Below, piece by piece: positions 19,289-28,728 of a DNA stretch of 64,000 bases (positions are counted from its first letter, which is position 1; each line of letters opens with the position of its first letter). The stretch comes from Clostridia bacterium (GTDB lineage: Bacteria; Bacillota; Clostridia; Christensenellales; CAG-138), in the NCBI GenBank assembly GCA_017524445.1, contig JAFXVP010000045.1, positions 1-64,000 of the forward strand, given 5' to 3'. Position numbers and translations under genes: made by a program. The notes below the pieces were generated by a model. That model saw only the letters and a list, made by a program, of their open reading frames with translations, was not told where the DNA came from and ran no database searches.

Positions 19289-21117
19289 TTTGCAAAGGAG
19301 ACGGATTGCGGCGAGGACTGCGCGATCCCGTTCACGTAAAGGTACATATTCCGCGTGACCGGCTCATACCAGTACACGGTCGCCGTTTCAAGAACGTCCG
19401 GCTTGATCTCACTCTGCCGCACGCGCGAATGCAGGATCACGCGGTACGGGATCTCCTCGAACGTGGCGGTCTCAAAACCGATCTCCACGAGCAAAGCTGT
19501 CTCATCTTCCGCAAACGTCAGAGGGAAGGAAATATCCGCTTTGCACGAGCCGAGCGTGCTTCTGAAAACAAGGAGACGGATCTCCGTATTGCGAGGATAG
19601 GACCTGAGGGTCAGCCGCGGTTCGCGGGAGGGCTCGGGCGTCGGCGTGGGTTCCGGCGTAGGCGAAGACGTCGGCGTCGGTTCCGGCGTCGGTGTGCCGT
19701 CGTTTTGTGCAACGGTATCGACCGGCGGCGTCGCGGATGGTTCCGCATAGATCGTGTCCGTATCGCCGTTCGGTGTCGGCGTCGGTGTCGGTTCCGGCGT
19801 CGGCGTTTCCGGTTCAGGCGTCGCAGGTTCGGGCGTCGGAACAGGCGTGGGCGAGGGCGTCGGCGCTTCAAACAGCAGTTCCGATTCAATCGCGGGGATC
19901 TCGATTGCAACGACGGTGTTCGTGCGGGAATACCGCTCAGCGTCGTCGGTAAATTCTACGGACAGATTCGTAAAGCCGTAGGTCTCGTACAGAATGCGCA
20001 GCGCGTCGTCCAGCGGATAGCCGATCAGCTCGGGCACGGCCAGATTGACTGTGACGACTTCTTCGTCCGAGACGGTATCCTCCGGCGCTGCGGTCCCGGA
20101 TGCGGAAGCGGAGACGGCGGCCTGCGGTTCGTTTTCCCGCGGAGCGGGCGTCCGGCAGGAGGTGGCGTAGATCAGCACAAAGATCCCAATCAGCAGGATC
20201 GGCAGAAACACGCATGCGGCGATCAGAATGTAGATCGACGGACGCGAAGTGTTCTTTGCACCCTTGTCGTTGGGATCGTTGACGAACGTCCCGTTCGGAT
20301 CGGAAAGCGAACGGACGAGATCGGAACGCATGTCGCGTGCCGCTTTGTATCGCTTTTCCGGATCCTTTTCAAGCGCTTTCAAAACGATATCGTTCAGCGA
20401 ACGCGGCAGGTCCGGAACGATCTGGATGGGCGGGACGGGCTTTTCCTGCAGATGCATGAGAGCGACGGTCACGGTCGAATCCGCTTCAAACGGAACTGTG
20501 CCGGTCAGCATTTCATAGAGACAGACGCCGACGGAATACAGATCGCTCTGTTCGGTCGCGACGGAGCCCTTTGCCTGTTCCGGCGAAATATAATGCACAG
20601 ATCCGAGGACTTTGTTGCCGGAGAAGGTGATCGTCGACGCCTTCGCCTCGCGCGCAATGCCGAAGTCCGCAAGCTTGACGCGGCCCTTGTCGGTCACGAT
20701 CACGTTCTGCGGTTTGACGTCGCGATGGATGATGCCGTGCGCATGCGCCGCGGAAAGAGCGTCGAGGATCTGACAGGTGATGCCGATCGCGGTACGCACG
20801 GGCAGCGCGCCGTTCGAGGATATCAGATCCTTCAGCGTGCGCCCTTCCACGTATTCCATCACGAGGTAGGGGAGGCCGTCATACGTTCCTGCGCCGTACG
20901 CGCGCACGATGTTTTCGTGCGAGAGCGTCAGGATCGCGTTCGCCTCGAGAGAGAACCGACGCAAAAACTCCGCGTCGCTCTTGTATTCGTCCTTGAGCAT
21001 CTTGACGGCGACGGTTTTGCGGTTTGTCATATTGACCGCTTTATAGACTTGCGCCATGCCGCCGCTGCCGATCAGCTCAACGATCCTGTATTTTCGTTCG
21101 AGGATCGTTCCGATCAT
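19285..21117 (-). CDS. prkC: PASTA-type Ser/Thr protein kinase
   Basis: 610 residues. Hanks kinase at 10-270: GSGGMAQVY loop, Lys39, HRDVKPQN (131-138), DFG (151-153), SPEQ and the [11 protein letters not shown] segment. One membrane helix at about 295-319. Outside: a single PASTA-like domain (about 355-415), an 80-residue Pro-Thr-Glu linker (417-500) and a 110-residue C-terminal domain I do not recognise. Typical PrkC has three or more PASTA units directly after the helix. The kinase senses peptidoglycan fragments and phosphorylates division and translation proteins. ATGA overlap with stp upstream. Confidence 0.94.
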   Translation of the reverse strand: MIGTILERKYRIVELIGSGGMAQVYKAVNMTNRKTVAVKMLKDEYKSDAEFLRRFSLEANAILTLSHENIVRAYGAGTYDGLPYLVMEYVEGRTLKDLISSNGALPVRTAIGITCQILDALSAAHAHGIIHRDVKPQNVIVTDKGRVKLADFGIAREAKASTITFSGNKVLGSVHYISPEQAKGSVATEQSDLYSVGVCLYEMLTGTVPFEADSTVTVALMHLQEKPVPPIQIVPDLPRSLNDIVLKALEKDPEKRYKAARDMRSDLVRSLSDPNGTFVNDPNDKGAKNTSRPSIYILIAACVFLPILLIGIFVLIYATSCRTPAPRENEPQAAVSASASGTAAPEDTVSDEEVVTVNLAVPELIGYPLDDALRILYETYGFTNLSVEFTDDAERYSRTNTVVAIEIPAIESELLFEAPTPSPTPVPTPEPATPEPETPTPEPTPTPTPNGDTDTIYAEPSATPPVDTVAQNDGTPTPEPTPTSSPTPEPTPTPEPSREPRLTLRSYPRNTEIRLLVFRSTLGSCKADISFPLTFAEDETALLVEIGFETATFEEIPYRVILHSRVRQSEIKPDVLETATVYWYEPVTRNMYLYVNGIAQSSPQSVSFAK

Positions 21118-21836
21118 GCGTTGCCTCCGTCGTTTGCGGCGAGCACCACCGTGATATTGTCGCGGCTTCCCGCGGTCAGCGCACGCTGAATGAGCGCCGT
21201 GCAGGTCGCGTCAAGATCGGTGCAGTTACGAAGATACGCCGACATCTCCGCGTCGTCCAGAACGCCGCAGAGCCCGTCGGAGCAGAGAAGCAGTATGTCG
21301 TTCGGTTTCCATTCGCAGCAGAACACATCGGCGACCACGCGCAGCTCGGTGCCGATCGCGCGCGTGATGAGATTGCGCCGCGGATGCGTCTTGGCTTCCT
21401 CGGGCGTGATCGCGCCGCGGCGAACGAGCTCCGCGACGAACGAATGGTCGTGCGTGACCTGCCGGAGCGTTTTGCCGTCGAAATGATAGAGGCGGGAATC
21501 GCCGATGTTCGCGGCGACGAACCGGTCCGGTTCCAGGATCGCGGCGACGAGCGTACAGCCCATGCCGTACATATCGTCGTTCAGAGACGCGTGTGTATAC
21601 ACGGCGGCGTTCGCTTCGGCGAATGCGCCGGACAGCGCCGCTTCCGGATCCGAGGCATTCGAAAGGAGCCGCGTTTCAAGCGTTTCCACGGCAAGCTGAC
21701 TTGCGATCTCGCCCGCCTGATGCCCGCCCATACCGTCGGACACGGCGACCGCATCCAGCGTATCGGTATGCAGAAGCATAAAGTTATCTTCGTTCTGCTT
21801 TCTGAGACCCGTTTCCGTCTTACCTGCGAATTTCAT
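21114..21836 (-). CDS. stp: PP2C-family Ser/Thr phosphatase partner of PrkC
   Basis: 240 residues from the ATG at 21836, chosen because AAGGAGGG precedes it. PPM metal-site motifs are all seen: R-K-x-[41 protein letters not shown]. Soluble, removes phosphate from PrkC targets. Its ATG lies 17 bases inside the rlmN 3' end, and its stop overlaps prkC, so rlmN-stp-prkC is one coupled unit. Also called PrpC. Confidence 0.96.
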   Translation of the reverse strand: MKFAGKTETGLRKQNEDNFMLLHTDTLDAVAVSDGMGGHQAGEIASQLAVETLETRLLSNASDPEAALSGAFAEANAAVYTHASLNDDMYGMGCTLVAAILEPDRFVAANIGDSRLYHFDGKTLRQVTHDHSFVAELVRRGAITPEEAKTHPRRNLITRAIGTELRVVADVFCCEWKPNDILLLCSDGLCGVLDDAEMSAYLRNCTDLDATCTALIQRALTAGSRDNITVVLAANDGGNA

Positions 21837-22863
21837 TGAGAACCCTCCTTCGTAATTGCCCGCACGCGCCTTCGATATCGGCGCCCATTTCTCTCCGCAC
21901 CGTCGCGGAAATGTGCCGTGCTTCGAGCCATTCACGGAATCGGTGCGCATATGTTCTCGTCACGCCGTCCAGTCCGCGTTCCTTGACCGGATTCAGCGGG
22001 ATCAGATTGACGTGACACAATAATCCTTTCAGCCTGGCGGCAAGCGCGTCGGCGTCCGCCTCGGAATCGTTCTTTCCGCCGATCAGCGCATATTCGAACA
22101 CCACGCGCCGCCCGGTCCTTTCGGCATAAGCCTTAGCCGCTTCCAGCACCTGCTCGATCGGATACGCCTTGTTGATCGGCATCAGCTCGGACCGCACTTC
22201 ATTCGAATGTGCGTGGAGCGAGATCGAAAGCGTCACGTGCGGCGCGTCTTCTATAAGACGATAGATCTTCGGCACGATCCCGCAGGTGGACAGCGAAATG
22301 TTCCGTGCGGAAATGTTCGGTCCCTGTTCGCTCGTTACGCGGCGAAGAAACGTCACGACGTTGTCGTAATTGTCGAGCGGTTCGCCGCTGCCCATCAGTA
22401 CGATGTTCGTGACCGTCCGCGGTTTGCCGTCCGCGGGCGGTTCATCGCGCTCGATCTCAGCGAGGAAGGAGAGCATTTCGCCCGGTCGCAGCGAGCGCAC
22501 GCAGCCTTCGAGCGTGCTCGCGCAGAATTTGCAGCCCATGTTGCAGCCGACCTGCGTAGAAAGGCACACCGTATTCCCGTAGGAATAGCGCATCAAAACG
22601 CCTTCGACGAGATTGCCGTCCTCGAGCGCAAAAAGATATTTGACCGTGCCGTCCTTTGCGGACACGCGCTTATCATAGATCGTCGCGCCGCCGAACGGGA
22701 TCGTTTCGAGTTTCGCGCGCAGATCCTTCGGAAGATTCGTCATTTCCTGCGGGCGAATACCCTTATGAAGCCATTCCATGACCTGTCCGATGCGGAACTT
22801 CGGTACGCCGAATGCGCCGACGGCGTCGGCGATCTCCGTATCGGTCATGTCCATCCAGTACAT
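21820..22863 (-). CDS. rlmN: 23S rRNA (A2503-C2) / tRNA methyltransferase, radical SAM
   Basis: 347 residues. Radical SAM cluster CNMGCKFC, the GSGEPLDNYDNV and SLHA segments, and the C-terminal methyl-carrying Cys in REMGADIEGACGQL; the mechanism also needs the second Cys in LSTCG. Makes C2-methyladenosine in 23S rRNA and some tRNAs. AAGGAGC lies 7 bases before the ATG, 4 bases after the rsmB stop. The family member Cfr confers antibiotic resistance, but this position in the cluster and the length indicate the housekeeping RlmN. Confidence 0.96.
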   Translation of the reverse strand: MYWMDMTDTEIADAVGAFGVPKFRIGQVMEWLHKGIRPQEMTNLPKDLRAKLETIPFGGATIYDKRVSAKDGTVKYLFALEDGNLVEGVLMRYSYGNTVCLSTQVGCNMGCKFCASTLEGCVRSLRPGEMLSFLAEIERDEPPADGKPRTVTNIVLMGSGEPLDNYDNVVTFLRRVTSEQGPNISARNISLSTCGIVPKIYRLIEDAPHVTLSISLHAHSNEVRSELMPINKAYPIEQVLEAAKAYAERTGRRVVFEYALIGGKNDSEADADALAARLKGLLCHVNLIPLNPVKERGLDGVTRTYAHRFREWLEARHISATVRREMGADIEGACGQLRRRVLNEIRR

Positions 22864-22867
22864 CGGT

Positions 22868-24112
22868 TCAGCTCCTTCTCATTCTTGCGTAATAGAATCC
22901 GTCCGTGCCGTCGCGCGTCGGCAAAAGCTGCCGCTCCTCTTCGAGCGTATAATCGGGATGCGACGCGAGGAACGCGCGGACGCGTTCTTCGTTTTCCCGC
23001 CGGGAGATCGTGCAGGTCGCGTAGACGAGCACGCCCATGGGCTTTACGCAGCGGCAGCAGGCGGAGAGGATCGCATCCTGCGCCTCTGTGAGCGCGATTA
23101 CGGCATTTTCGTCCTTGTGCAGGCGAACGTCCGGCTTTTCACTCAAAAGCCCGAATCCGCTGCAGGGAACGTCCAAAAGCACCGCATCGAACGCGTCCTC
23201 GAACGCCGGATCGAATACAGCCGCGTCACGGCAATCCGTTTGCGCCGTAATGTGCAGACGAGCAAATGCCTTGTCCATCAGTTCCTTCCTGTGCGGATGC
23301 AGTTCCCAAGCGGTGATCTTCGCCGTGTTTTCCGACAGCGAAGCAATGTATGCGCTCTTTCCGCCCGGCGCGGCGCACGCGTCCAGTATGGTTTTACCGT
23401 GCACGTCGCCCAGAGCACGGCAGATCAGCATCGCACCTTCGCCCTGCACGGCGAGCTTGCCGGAGGTAAACAACGGATCGTGCGCGAGATCGAACCCCTC
23501 GATTAGACGCAGCCCGTTCGGATCGTGCGAACAGGGGACGGATGCGACCGGCAGCGCTTTTCGCAGCTCCTCCGTTGTGAAAGGATACTGCGCACGGATG
23601 ACGGTTCCGAGCGGCGGATGCGAAAGAAGCGCCTCCGTTTCCGCTTCGCCGTATGCATCGATCCACTCCGCGACGAGAAACGCCGAAACGCCGTAATAGA
23701 TCGAAAGCCGTTCGACGGGCTTTTTGGGAAGCGGGGGAAGGGCGTTGCGTTCGCGGTCGAGCCGACGCAGGACCGCGTTCACAAGCCTGCAGCTGTCCTT
23801 TTTTCCGATCGACCGGCAGAGTTTGACCGCCTCGTCGATCGCAGCGTGCGCAGGCGTGTCGAGGAACAGCAGTTCCGTCCCCGTCATGCGCAGAATATTC
23901 CGGACCGCGCGTTTCTGCCGTTTGCAGAAGTGCGCGAAAACATAATCGAGGTACGAAGCGCGCGCGATCGTCTCGTTCACCAGCGCGTAGAGGTACGGAA
24001 CGTCCTTCGGCTCGACCGCGGACGCCGCTTCTTTCAGCGCAAGGTTTGCGTATGCGCCGTCCTCCAGAATGCAGACGAGCGTTTCGAGCGCGGCGCGCCG
24101 TACGTTCAGCAT
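22868..24112 (-). CDS. rsmB: 16S rRNA (cytosine-967-C5) methyltransferase
   Basis: 414 residues from the ATG at 24112, which overlaps the fmt stop by 7 bases; a longer frame would lie inside fmt. N-terminal NusB-like helical domain (RRAALETLVCILEDGAYANLAL), then the SAM domain with DACAAPGGKSAYIA, the VPCSGFG active-site Cys and the second Cys in VYATCTI. The usual N-P-E-E-N after that Cys is here SRRENEE, a small departure. Part of def-fmt-rsmB-rlmN. Confidence 0.95.
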   Translation of the reverse strand: MLNVRRAALETLVCILEDGAYANLALKEAASAVEPKDVPYLYALVNETIARASYLDYVFAHFCKRQKRAVRNILRMTGTELLFLDTPAHAAIDEAVKLCRSIGKKDSCRLVNAVLRRLDRERNALPPLPKKPVERLSIYYGVSAFLVAEWIDAYGEAETEALLSHPPLGTVIRAQYPFTTEELRKALPVASVPCSHDPNGLRLIEGFDLAHDPLFTSGKLAVQGEGAMLICRALGDVHGKTILDACAAPGGKSAYIASLSENTAKITAWELHPHRKELMDKAFARLHITAQTDCRDAAVFDPAFEDAFDAVLLDVPCSGFGLLSEKPDVRLHKDENAVIALTEAQDAILSACCRCVKPMGVLVYATCTISRRENEERVRAFLASHPDYTLEEERQLLPTRDGTDGFYYARMRRS

Positions 24113-25026
24113 ACCGTTTTCCCGTCCAGCGGGCATCCGCGTAAGAACGTCCCGGCGTCCATGCGCTTTTTGCCGCTTGCCTGCAGCGCAACGATCTCCA
24201 AAGCACTGTCGCCGCAGACAAGATACAGCTTGCCGTTCCGTTCGCAAAGCGTTCCGGGCGCGACGGAAAACGTCTCGTCCGTGCGTTTCGTTTCAAAGAT
24301 CTTCAGCGGCTGTCCGTCGAGCAGAACGAACGCGCACGGCCACGGGTTCGTGCCGCGCACGAGGTCGTGCACCGCCTTTGCGGTCCGCATACAGTCGATA
24401 TGTCCGTCCTCTTTGGTCAGCATATGGCAGACCGTCGCTTGCTCGGGGTCCTGCGGAACGCGGACGAGCATGCCGGCTTCAAGCATATCAAGCGTTTTAT
24501 TCAGAAGTTCCGCGCCGAGCACGGCAAGGCGGTCGGAAAGCTCCCCGTATGTTTCGTCCGGATCGATCGGCGTGACCGTTTTCAGCAGCATGTCGCCGGT
24601 GTCCATGCCGATCTCGGTCATCATGGTCGTGACGCCCGTTTCGGATTCACCCGCGATGATCGCGCTCTGGATCGGCGACGCGCCGCGGTACTTCGGCAGC
24701 AGAGAGCCATGCACGTTGATCGTGCCGAGCCGCGGGATCGCAAGATTCTTCGAGGACAAAAGTTGCCCGAACGCCGCCGTCACCATGAGGTCCGGCGCGA
24801 ACGCTTCGAGCGCTTCGCGTCCCTCCGACGAGCGGATCTTCTCAAACTGGTATACCGGAATGCCGTGGCTTTCCGCAAGCACCTTGACCGGCGGCGGGGT
24901 AAGGATCGCCTTGCGTCCGACGGGACGGTCCGGCTGCGTGAATACGGCAAGCGTATCCCCGCGGCGGATCAGCGCCTCGAGGGACGGCAGAGCAAATACC
25001 GGCGTGCCAAGAAAAGCGATGCGCAT
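24106..25026 (-). CDS. fmt: Methionyl-tRNA formyltransferase
   Basis: 306 residues. FLGTPVFALPSLEAL at the N terminus, catalytic Asn-His-Asp set (INVHGSLLPKYRGASPIQ, then GVTTMMTEIGMDTGDML) and a C-terminal OB-like domain. Formylates initiator Met-tRNA with 10-formyl-THF. Starts 3 bases after the def stop. Confidence 0.97.
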   Translation of the reverse strand: MRIAFLGTPVFALPSLEALIRRGDTLAVFTQPDRPVGRKAILTPPPVKVLAESHGIPVYQFEKIRSSEGREALEAFAPDLMVTAAFGQLLSSKNLAIPRLGTINVHGSLLPKYRGASPIQSAIIAGESETGVTTMMTEIGMDTGDMLLKTVTPIDPDETYGELSDRLAVLGAELLNKTLDMLEAGMLVRVPQDPEQATVCHMLTKEDGHIDCMRTAKAVHDLVRGTNPWPCAFVLLDGQPLKIFETKRTDETFSVAPGTLCERNGKLYLVCGDSALEIVALQASGKKRMDAGTFLRGCPLDGKTVC

Positions 25027-25029
25027 GCG

Positions 25030-25491
25030 TTACTCCTTGAAATCTTCGGGCGGTTCGGTCACAAGGCGCAGATACACCTTGCCGTCGAGATGATCCGTCT
25101 CATGAAAGACGGCGCGCGCAAAGAGTCCTTCGCCCTCGTATTCGTACAGATCGCCGTGACGGTCGTACGCTTCCACCTTGACCCAGTTCGGACGCACGAC
25201 ATAGCCGCTTTCGCCGGGGAAGGACAGACATCCCTCGATGCCGCCCTGCTCGCCGGATGAATCGAGGATCACTGGGTTGACCAACTCCACGGGTCCTTCG
25301 CCCACGTCGATGACGCAGATGCGGCGCAGGATGCCGATCTGCGGCGCGGCAAGACCGACGCCGTCCGCGTCGTTCATCGTTTCGATCATATCGTCGATCA
25401 GCTCGGAGAGCTTTGCGTCGAACTTTTTGACGTCCTTGCACACTTTGTACAATACGGGATCGTCGTTTTTACGAATGATTCGTTTCGCCAT
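25030..25491 (-). CDS. def: Peptide deformylase
   Basis: 153 residues from the ATG at 25491, preceded by GGAGG; a start 11 codons upstream lacks an RBS. The three PDF motifs are present: GVGLAAPQIG, EGCLSFPG (metal Cys) and HETDHLDG (metal His pair and catalytic Glu). It removes the formyl group that Fmt adds. First gene of the def...rpe operon; consensus-like promoter just upstream. Confidence 0.97.
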   Translation of the reverse strand: MAKRIIRKNDDPVLYKVCKDVKKFDAKLSELIDDMIETMNDADGVGLAAPQIGILRRICVIDVGEGPVELVNPVILDSSGEQGGIEGCLSFPGESGYVVRPNWVKVEAYDRHGDLYEYEGEGLFARAVFHETDHLDGKVYLRLVTEPPEDFKE

Positions 25492-25515
25492 ATGCTGCCT
25501 CCATTTCAAATATTT

Positions 25516-25544
25516 ATTATACATTTTTTATTGACCTTTGTAAA
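25516..25544 (-). promoter_or_regulatory. Sigma-A promoter of the def operon
   Basis: On the minus strand TTTACA, 17 bases, TATAAT. This shows that def and the genes after it do not depend on the priA transcript. Confidence 0.87.
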
Positions 25545-25575
25545 CAAAATCGGTAAAATATCATAGAAAACAAGT

Positions 25576-25703
25576 GATTCAACCGGACGTAGAGAGCAAA
25601 AACGGACGATTCAACCGAACGTGGAGAGAGAATTCCGGCAACTCAACCGACAGGGTAGAGAGATTTTGCGAAATTCAACCGACAGTAGGTGGAAAACATA
25701 ATC
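25576..25703. repeat. Four degenerate 32-bp tandem repeats (iteron-like)
   Basis: Copies start at 25576, 25608, 25640 and 25672, exactly 32 bases apart. Shared core TCAACCG followed in the first three copies by an AGAGAG box 6-9 bases later; the fourth copy is the most decayed in its second half. The array lies between the def promoter and the XRE gene promoter, whose -35 falls in the last copy. No spacers, so not CRISPR. Possibly a series of protein-binding sites. Confidence 0.8.
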
Positions 25704-25718
25704 CGCAGATGCTATGAT
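25690..25718 (+). promoter_or_regulatory. Candidate promoter of the XRE-type membrane regulator
   Basis: TGGAAA, 17 bases, TATGAT; the -35 lies within the last 32-bp repeat. Confidence 0.6.
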
Positions 25719-25747
25719 TCAGCCATCGAAAGAAGGAGGAAACTTTC

Positions 25748-26809
25748 ATGGAAAACAAAGAAACGCTCGGCAAGCGCATTGCCATGTTGAGAAAAGAAAA
25801 GGGACTCACTCAGGAACAATTAGCCGAAAAGGTCGGCGTCTCCGCGCAGGCGGTCAGTAAATGGGAAAACGACGTCAGCTGCCCGGACATCACGCTGCTG
25901 CCGCTGCTTGCGGACATCCTCGGCGTCACGGTCGACGAACTCTTGGGCGTCAAGCCGATCGAGCCGCACGTCATTATCTTAGATAAAGATGAAACGCCCA
26001 AAGAGGAAGCAAAGAAGAACCGTTCGTTTTCCTGGGAATGGAACAAGCACAAGAAGTCTGCAAGATGGGGTACGATCTCGTTCTGCATCGGCGCGATCCT
26101 CGTCTGCCTGTTCTTCCTGCTCCACAGTTTCGGAATGTTCCCGTATTCGCCGTTCGCGTTCGACGGGGATCTGGTCCTCAAAGGATGGAACTACGTCTGG
26201 CCGCTGCTCGTCTTCACGCTCGGTCTGAGCTCCGTTATCGAACATCCGGCGTTCGGCGGCGTGATGATGGCGTTCGGCGGCTATGAATTCGTCCGTCGTG
26301 TGCTGCTCGGTTATCAGATCGCAACGCTTCCCGCGATTCCCTGGTACGTGATTCTTCTTGCGATGGCGATCGTCGTGCTGCTGCTCGTTCTGATCGGCAA
26401 AAAGCATCTCATCTGCAAAGTCAAGAAGGATGACGAAAACACGGACCATACGCCTGTTCTCGACGTCACGCAGGACGACAACTACCTCGACGCGGACATG
26501 AGCTTCGGTTCCGGCGTCATCACCTACGACGGCGATACGCTGCGCGGCGGCAGCATCGACATGAACTTCGGCGATTACAAGGTCGATCTCCGCAGGGTCA
26601 GGACGTTCACGGACAACTGCCTCCTTGAAATCGATCAGAACTTCGGAAGCCTGACGATCTTCATGCCGCAGCACGTGCGTCTCGTGAAGAGCTCCGACAC
26701 GTCGTTCGGTTCCTTCGCAACCTACGGCGAACCGAGCCCGGACGCAACGCAGTCGATCATCATCCGCGCCGACGTGAACTTCGGCACGCTGCAGGTCAAG
26801 TACGAATAA
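25748..26809 (+). CDS. Membrane-bound XRE-family regulator with LiaF-like C-terminal domain
   Basis: 353 residues. Residues 7-62 are a helix-turn-helix (IAMLRKEKGLTQEQLAEKV, then VSKWENDVSCPDITLL). Four likely membrane helices at about 103-230, then a C-terminal beta-rich segment with repeated N/S-F-G motifs (MSFGSG, MNFGDYK, QNFGSL, TSFGSF, VNFGTL), as in LiaF/DUF2154-type stacks. A one-component regulator tethered to the membrane, probably reacting to envelope stress. RBS GAAGGAGG. It is on the plus strand between two minus-strand blocks, facing the ABC transporter pair. Confidence 0.87.
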   Translation: MENKETLGKRIAMLRKEKGLTQEQLAEKVGVSAQAVSKWENDVSCPDITLLPLLADILGVTVDELLGVKPIEPHVIILDKDETPKEEAKKNRSFSWEWNKHKKSARWGTISFCIGAILVCLFFLLHSFGMFPYSPFAFDGDLVLKGWNYVWPLLVFTLGLSSVIEHPAFGGVMMAFGGYEFVRRVLLGYQIATLPAIPWYVILLAMAIVVLLLVLIGKKHLICKVKKDDENTDHTPVLDVTQDDNYLDADMSFGSGVITYDGDTLRGGSIDMNFGDYKVDLRRVRTFTDNCLLEIDQNFGSLTIFMPQHVRLVKSSDTSFGSFATYGEPSPDATQSIIIRADVNFGTLQVKYE

Positions 26810-26820
26810 CAAAGAAACAA

Positions 26821-26855
26821 AAACCGGTCGGGAAAAGCTCCCGGCCGGTTTTGTA
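26821..26855. terminator. Bidirectional terminator between XRE regulator and ABC genes
   Basis: AAACCGG(T)CGGGA pairs with TCCCG(G)CCGGTTTT around a short loop; T runs on both strands. Confidence 0.9.
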
Positions 26856-26862
26856 TGTTGTC

Positions 26863-28728
26863 TTATTTCAGCGCTTCCTTCATCGCGTCCTCTTCATACT
26901 GATGCATGTAGAGGTCATAGTAGTATCCGTGCTTTTCAAGCAGCGTTTCATGATTGCCTTCCTCGACGATCGCGCCGGCGCGGATCACGAGGATGCGGTC
27001 GGCGTTGCAGATCGTGGAAAGACGGTGCGCGACGACGATGCTCGTGCGGCCCTTGAGAACCTCGGTGATCGCGCTCTGGATCAACTGCTCGGTCTCGGTG
27101 TCGATCGAGCTCGTCGCTTCGTCGAGCACGAAGATCTGCGGGTTCGCGAGGATCACGCGCGCAAAGGAGATCAGCTGCTTCTGCCCGGTGGACAGGCGTA
27201 CGCCGCCTTCGCCGACCTCAGTGTCATAGCCCTTCTGCTGCCGTTCGATGAACTCGTCCGCATGGACCATTGCCGCGGCGCGCCGTACGCTTTCCTCGTC
27301 CGCATCGGGACAGCCGAAACGGATATTGTCGCGGATCGTGCCGGAAAACAGATGAGGACTCTGCAGAACATAGCCCAGAGAGGATTGCAGCCAAAGCTGC
27401 GAGCGTTCGCGGTAGTCTTTGCCGTCGATCAGGATGCGTCCCTGTTTCGGCTCATAGAAGCGGCAGATCAGGTTGACGATCGTGGATTTGCCCGCGCCGG
27501 TTTCGCCGACCAGCGCGATCGTTTCGCCCGCACGGATATGCAGGTTGAAATCGCGAAGCAGCGGTTCGGATTCCTTATAGCAGAAATCGACATGATCGAA
27601 CACGACGTCGCCTTCGATCGGTTCCCAGTTTTCGCGCTTCGGATCCATTGCCGTGCCGTACTTTGCTTCCGCTTCCGGCGTGTCACTGACCTCGGATTCC
27701 GTATCGAGCAGGGAGAGGACGCGTTCGGCGCTTGCCTGCGCGCTCTGCATGTCGGCAAAGATGCCCGCAAGCTGCTGGATCGGGTCAAACAGGCTCGAAG
27801 CGTAGTTGATGAACGAAACGAGCGTACCGGCGGTGATCACGCCGAGAAAGGTCTCCGCACCGCCGAGGGTCGCCTTGACGCCCGCGCCGCCGAAGATCAG
27901 CGCAAGCGCGGTCCCGACCGCGCCGAGAGAAACGACGAGCGGGAAGAACGTCGCGGACAGCACGGAAGCTTTCACACTTGCCTTGCGCATATCGGTCGTG
28001 ATTGCTTCGAATTCCACCGCGTTCTGTTCTTCTCGGACGAGCGTCTTCGTCGTCATGGCGCCCATGATTCCTTCGTTGAACGCGCTCGTGATGCGGGAAT
28101 TGTGCTTTCTCGACACGCGCTGATAACGGAGGATTTTTTTCTGAAGATATAAGCTGACGACCGCAAGCGGCGGAATGACCGCAAGCACGATGAGCGCCAG
28201 CTTCCGGTTGAACCAGAACATGGCCCCGAAGCAGAACAACGTATAGAATCCGCACCACAAAAAGTCTGTAATGCTCCACGCGATCATATCGGAAAGCCTT
28301 GCGACGTCGCTGACCATACGCGCCATGAGGTAACCCGCGGAGGTTTTGTCATAGAACGAGAACGACAGCGTCTGCAGCTTCAGATACGCCTCCTGCCGGA
28401 TCGCGTAGGAGATCGCCATTTCCATCTCGCCGGAGCGTCCGATGAACCGCGTGGTGCAGAAGCCCTGCAGCACGACGAGCGCAACGTAGATCCCGAAGAA
28501 CAGCCAGAGCCCGTCGGTGGTAGGCGCAGCGTCCGGGCGGACAAAATGATCGATCGCAAACCGCGTCAGAATGGGATAGAGCGCGTCGATGACCGCGACG
28601 ATCAGCATGCTCAGAAGAATGCGGAGGAACAGCGCACGGTTGCGCATCGCGTAACCGAACAGCCGCTTCCACAGTTTTACGTCGACCTTTTCTTCCCGGT
28701 CGATCTCGGCTTCGTAATCGTAACTCAT
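26863..28728 (-). CDS. ABC exporter half-transporter, canonical-site subunit
   Basis: 621 residues. Type IV transmembrane domain of six helices (about 30-340), then the ATPase: Walker A GETGAGKSTI, Q-loop YVLQSPHLF, signature LSTGQ, Walker B IFVLDEATSSID with the catalytic Glu, and H-loop VVAHRLS. The start overlaps the stop of the other subunit (ATGA), so the two form a heterodimer. Its Walker B is intact. Substrate unknown; heterodimers of this type are often multidrug or lipid/peptide exporters. Confidence 0.92.
   Translation of the reverse strand: MSYDYEAEIDREEKVDVKLWKRLFGYAMRNRALFLRILLSMLIVAVIDALYPILTRFAIDHFVRPDAAPTTDGLWLFFGIYVALVVLQGFCTTRFIGRSGEMEMAISYAIRQEAYLKLQTLSFSFYDKTSAGYLMARMVSDVARLSDMIAWSITDFLWCGFYTLFCFGAMFWFNRKLALIVLAVIPPLAVVSLYLQKKILRYQRVSRKHNSRITSAFNEGIMGAMTTKTLVREEQNAVEFEAITTDMRKASVKASVLSATFFPLVVSLGAVGTALALIFGGAGVKATLGGAETFLGVITAGTLVSFINYASSLFDPIQQLAGIFADMQSAQASAERVLSLLDTESEVSDTPEAEAKYGTAMDPKRENWEPIEGDVVFDHVDFCYKESEPLLRDFNLHIRAGETIALVGETGAGKSTIVNLICRFYEPKQGRILIDGKDYRERSQLWLQSSLGYVLQSPHLFSGTIRDNIRFGCPDADEESVRRAAAMVHADEFIERQQKGYDTEVGEGGVRLSTGQKQLISFARVILANPQIFVLDEATSSIDTETEQLIQSAITEVLKGRTSIVVAHRLSTICNADRILVIRAGAIVEEGNHETLLEKHGYYYDLYMHQYEEDAMKEALK

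Noticed and set aside
20100..21189. Arg-rich open frames antisense to prkC
   Set aside because: They mirror the Pro-Thr-Glu linker codons; the translation is poly-Arg and has no start signals.
21820..22863. Cfr-type antibiotic-resistance methyltransferase
   Set aside because: Sits in the conserved rsmB-rlmN-stp-prkC order and has the length of RlmN; nothing indicates Cfr.
25576..25703. CRISPR array
   Set aside because: The repeats are 32-bp degenerate units placed back to back without unique spacers, and no cas gene is near.
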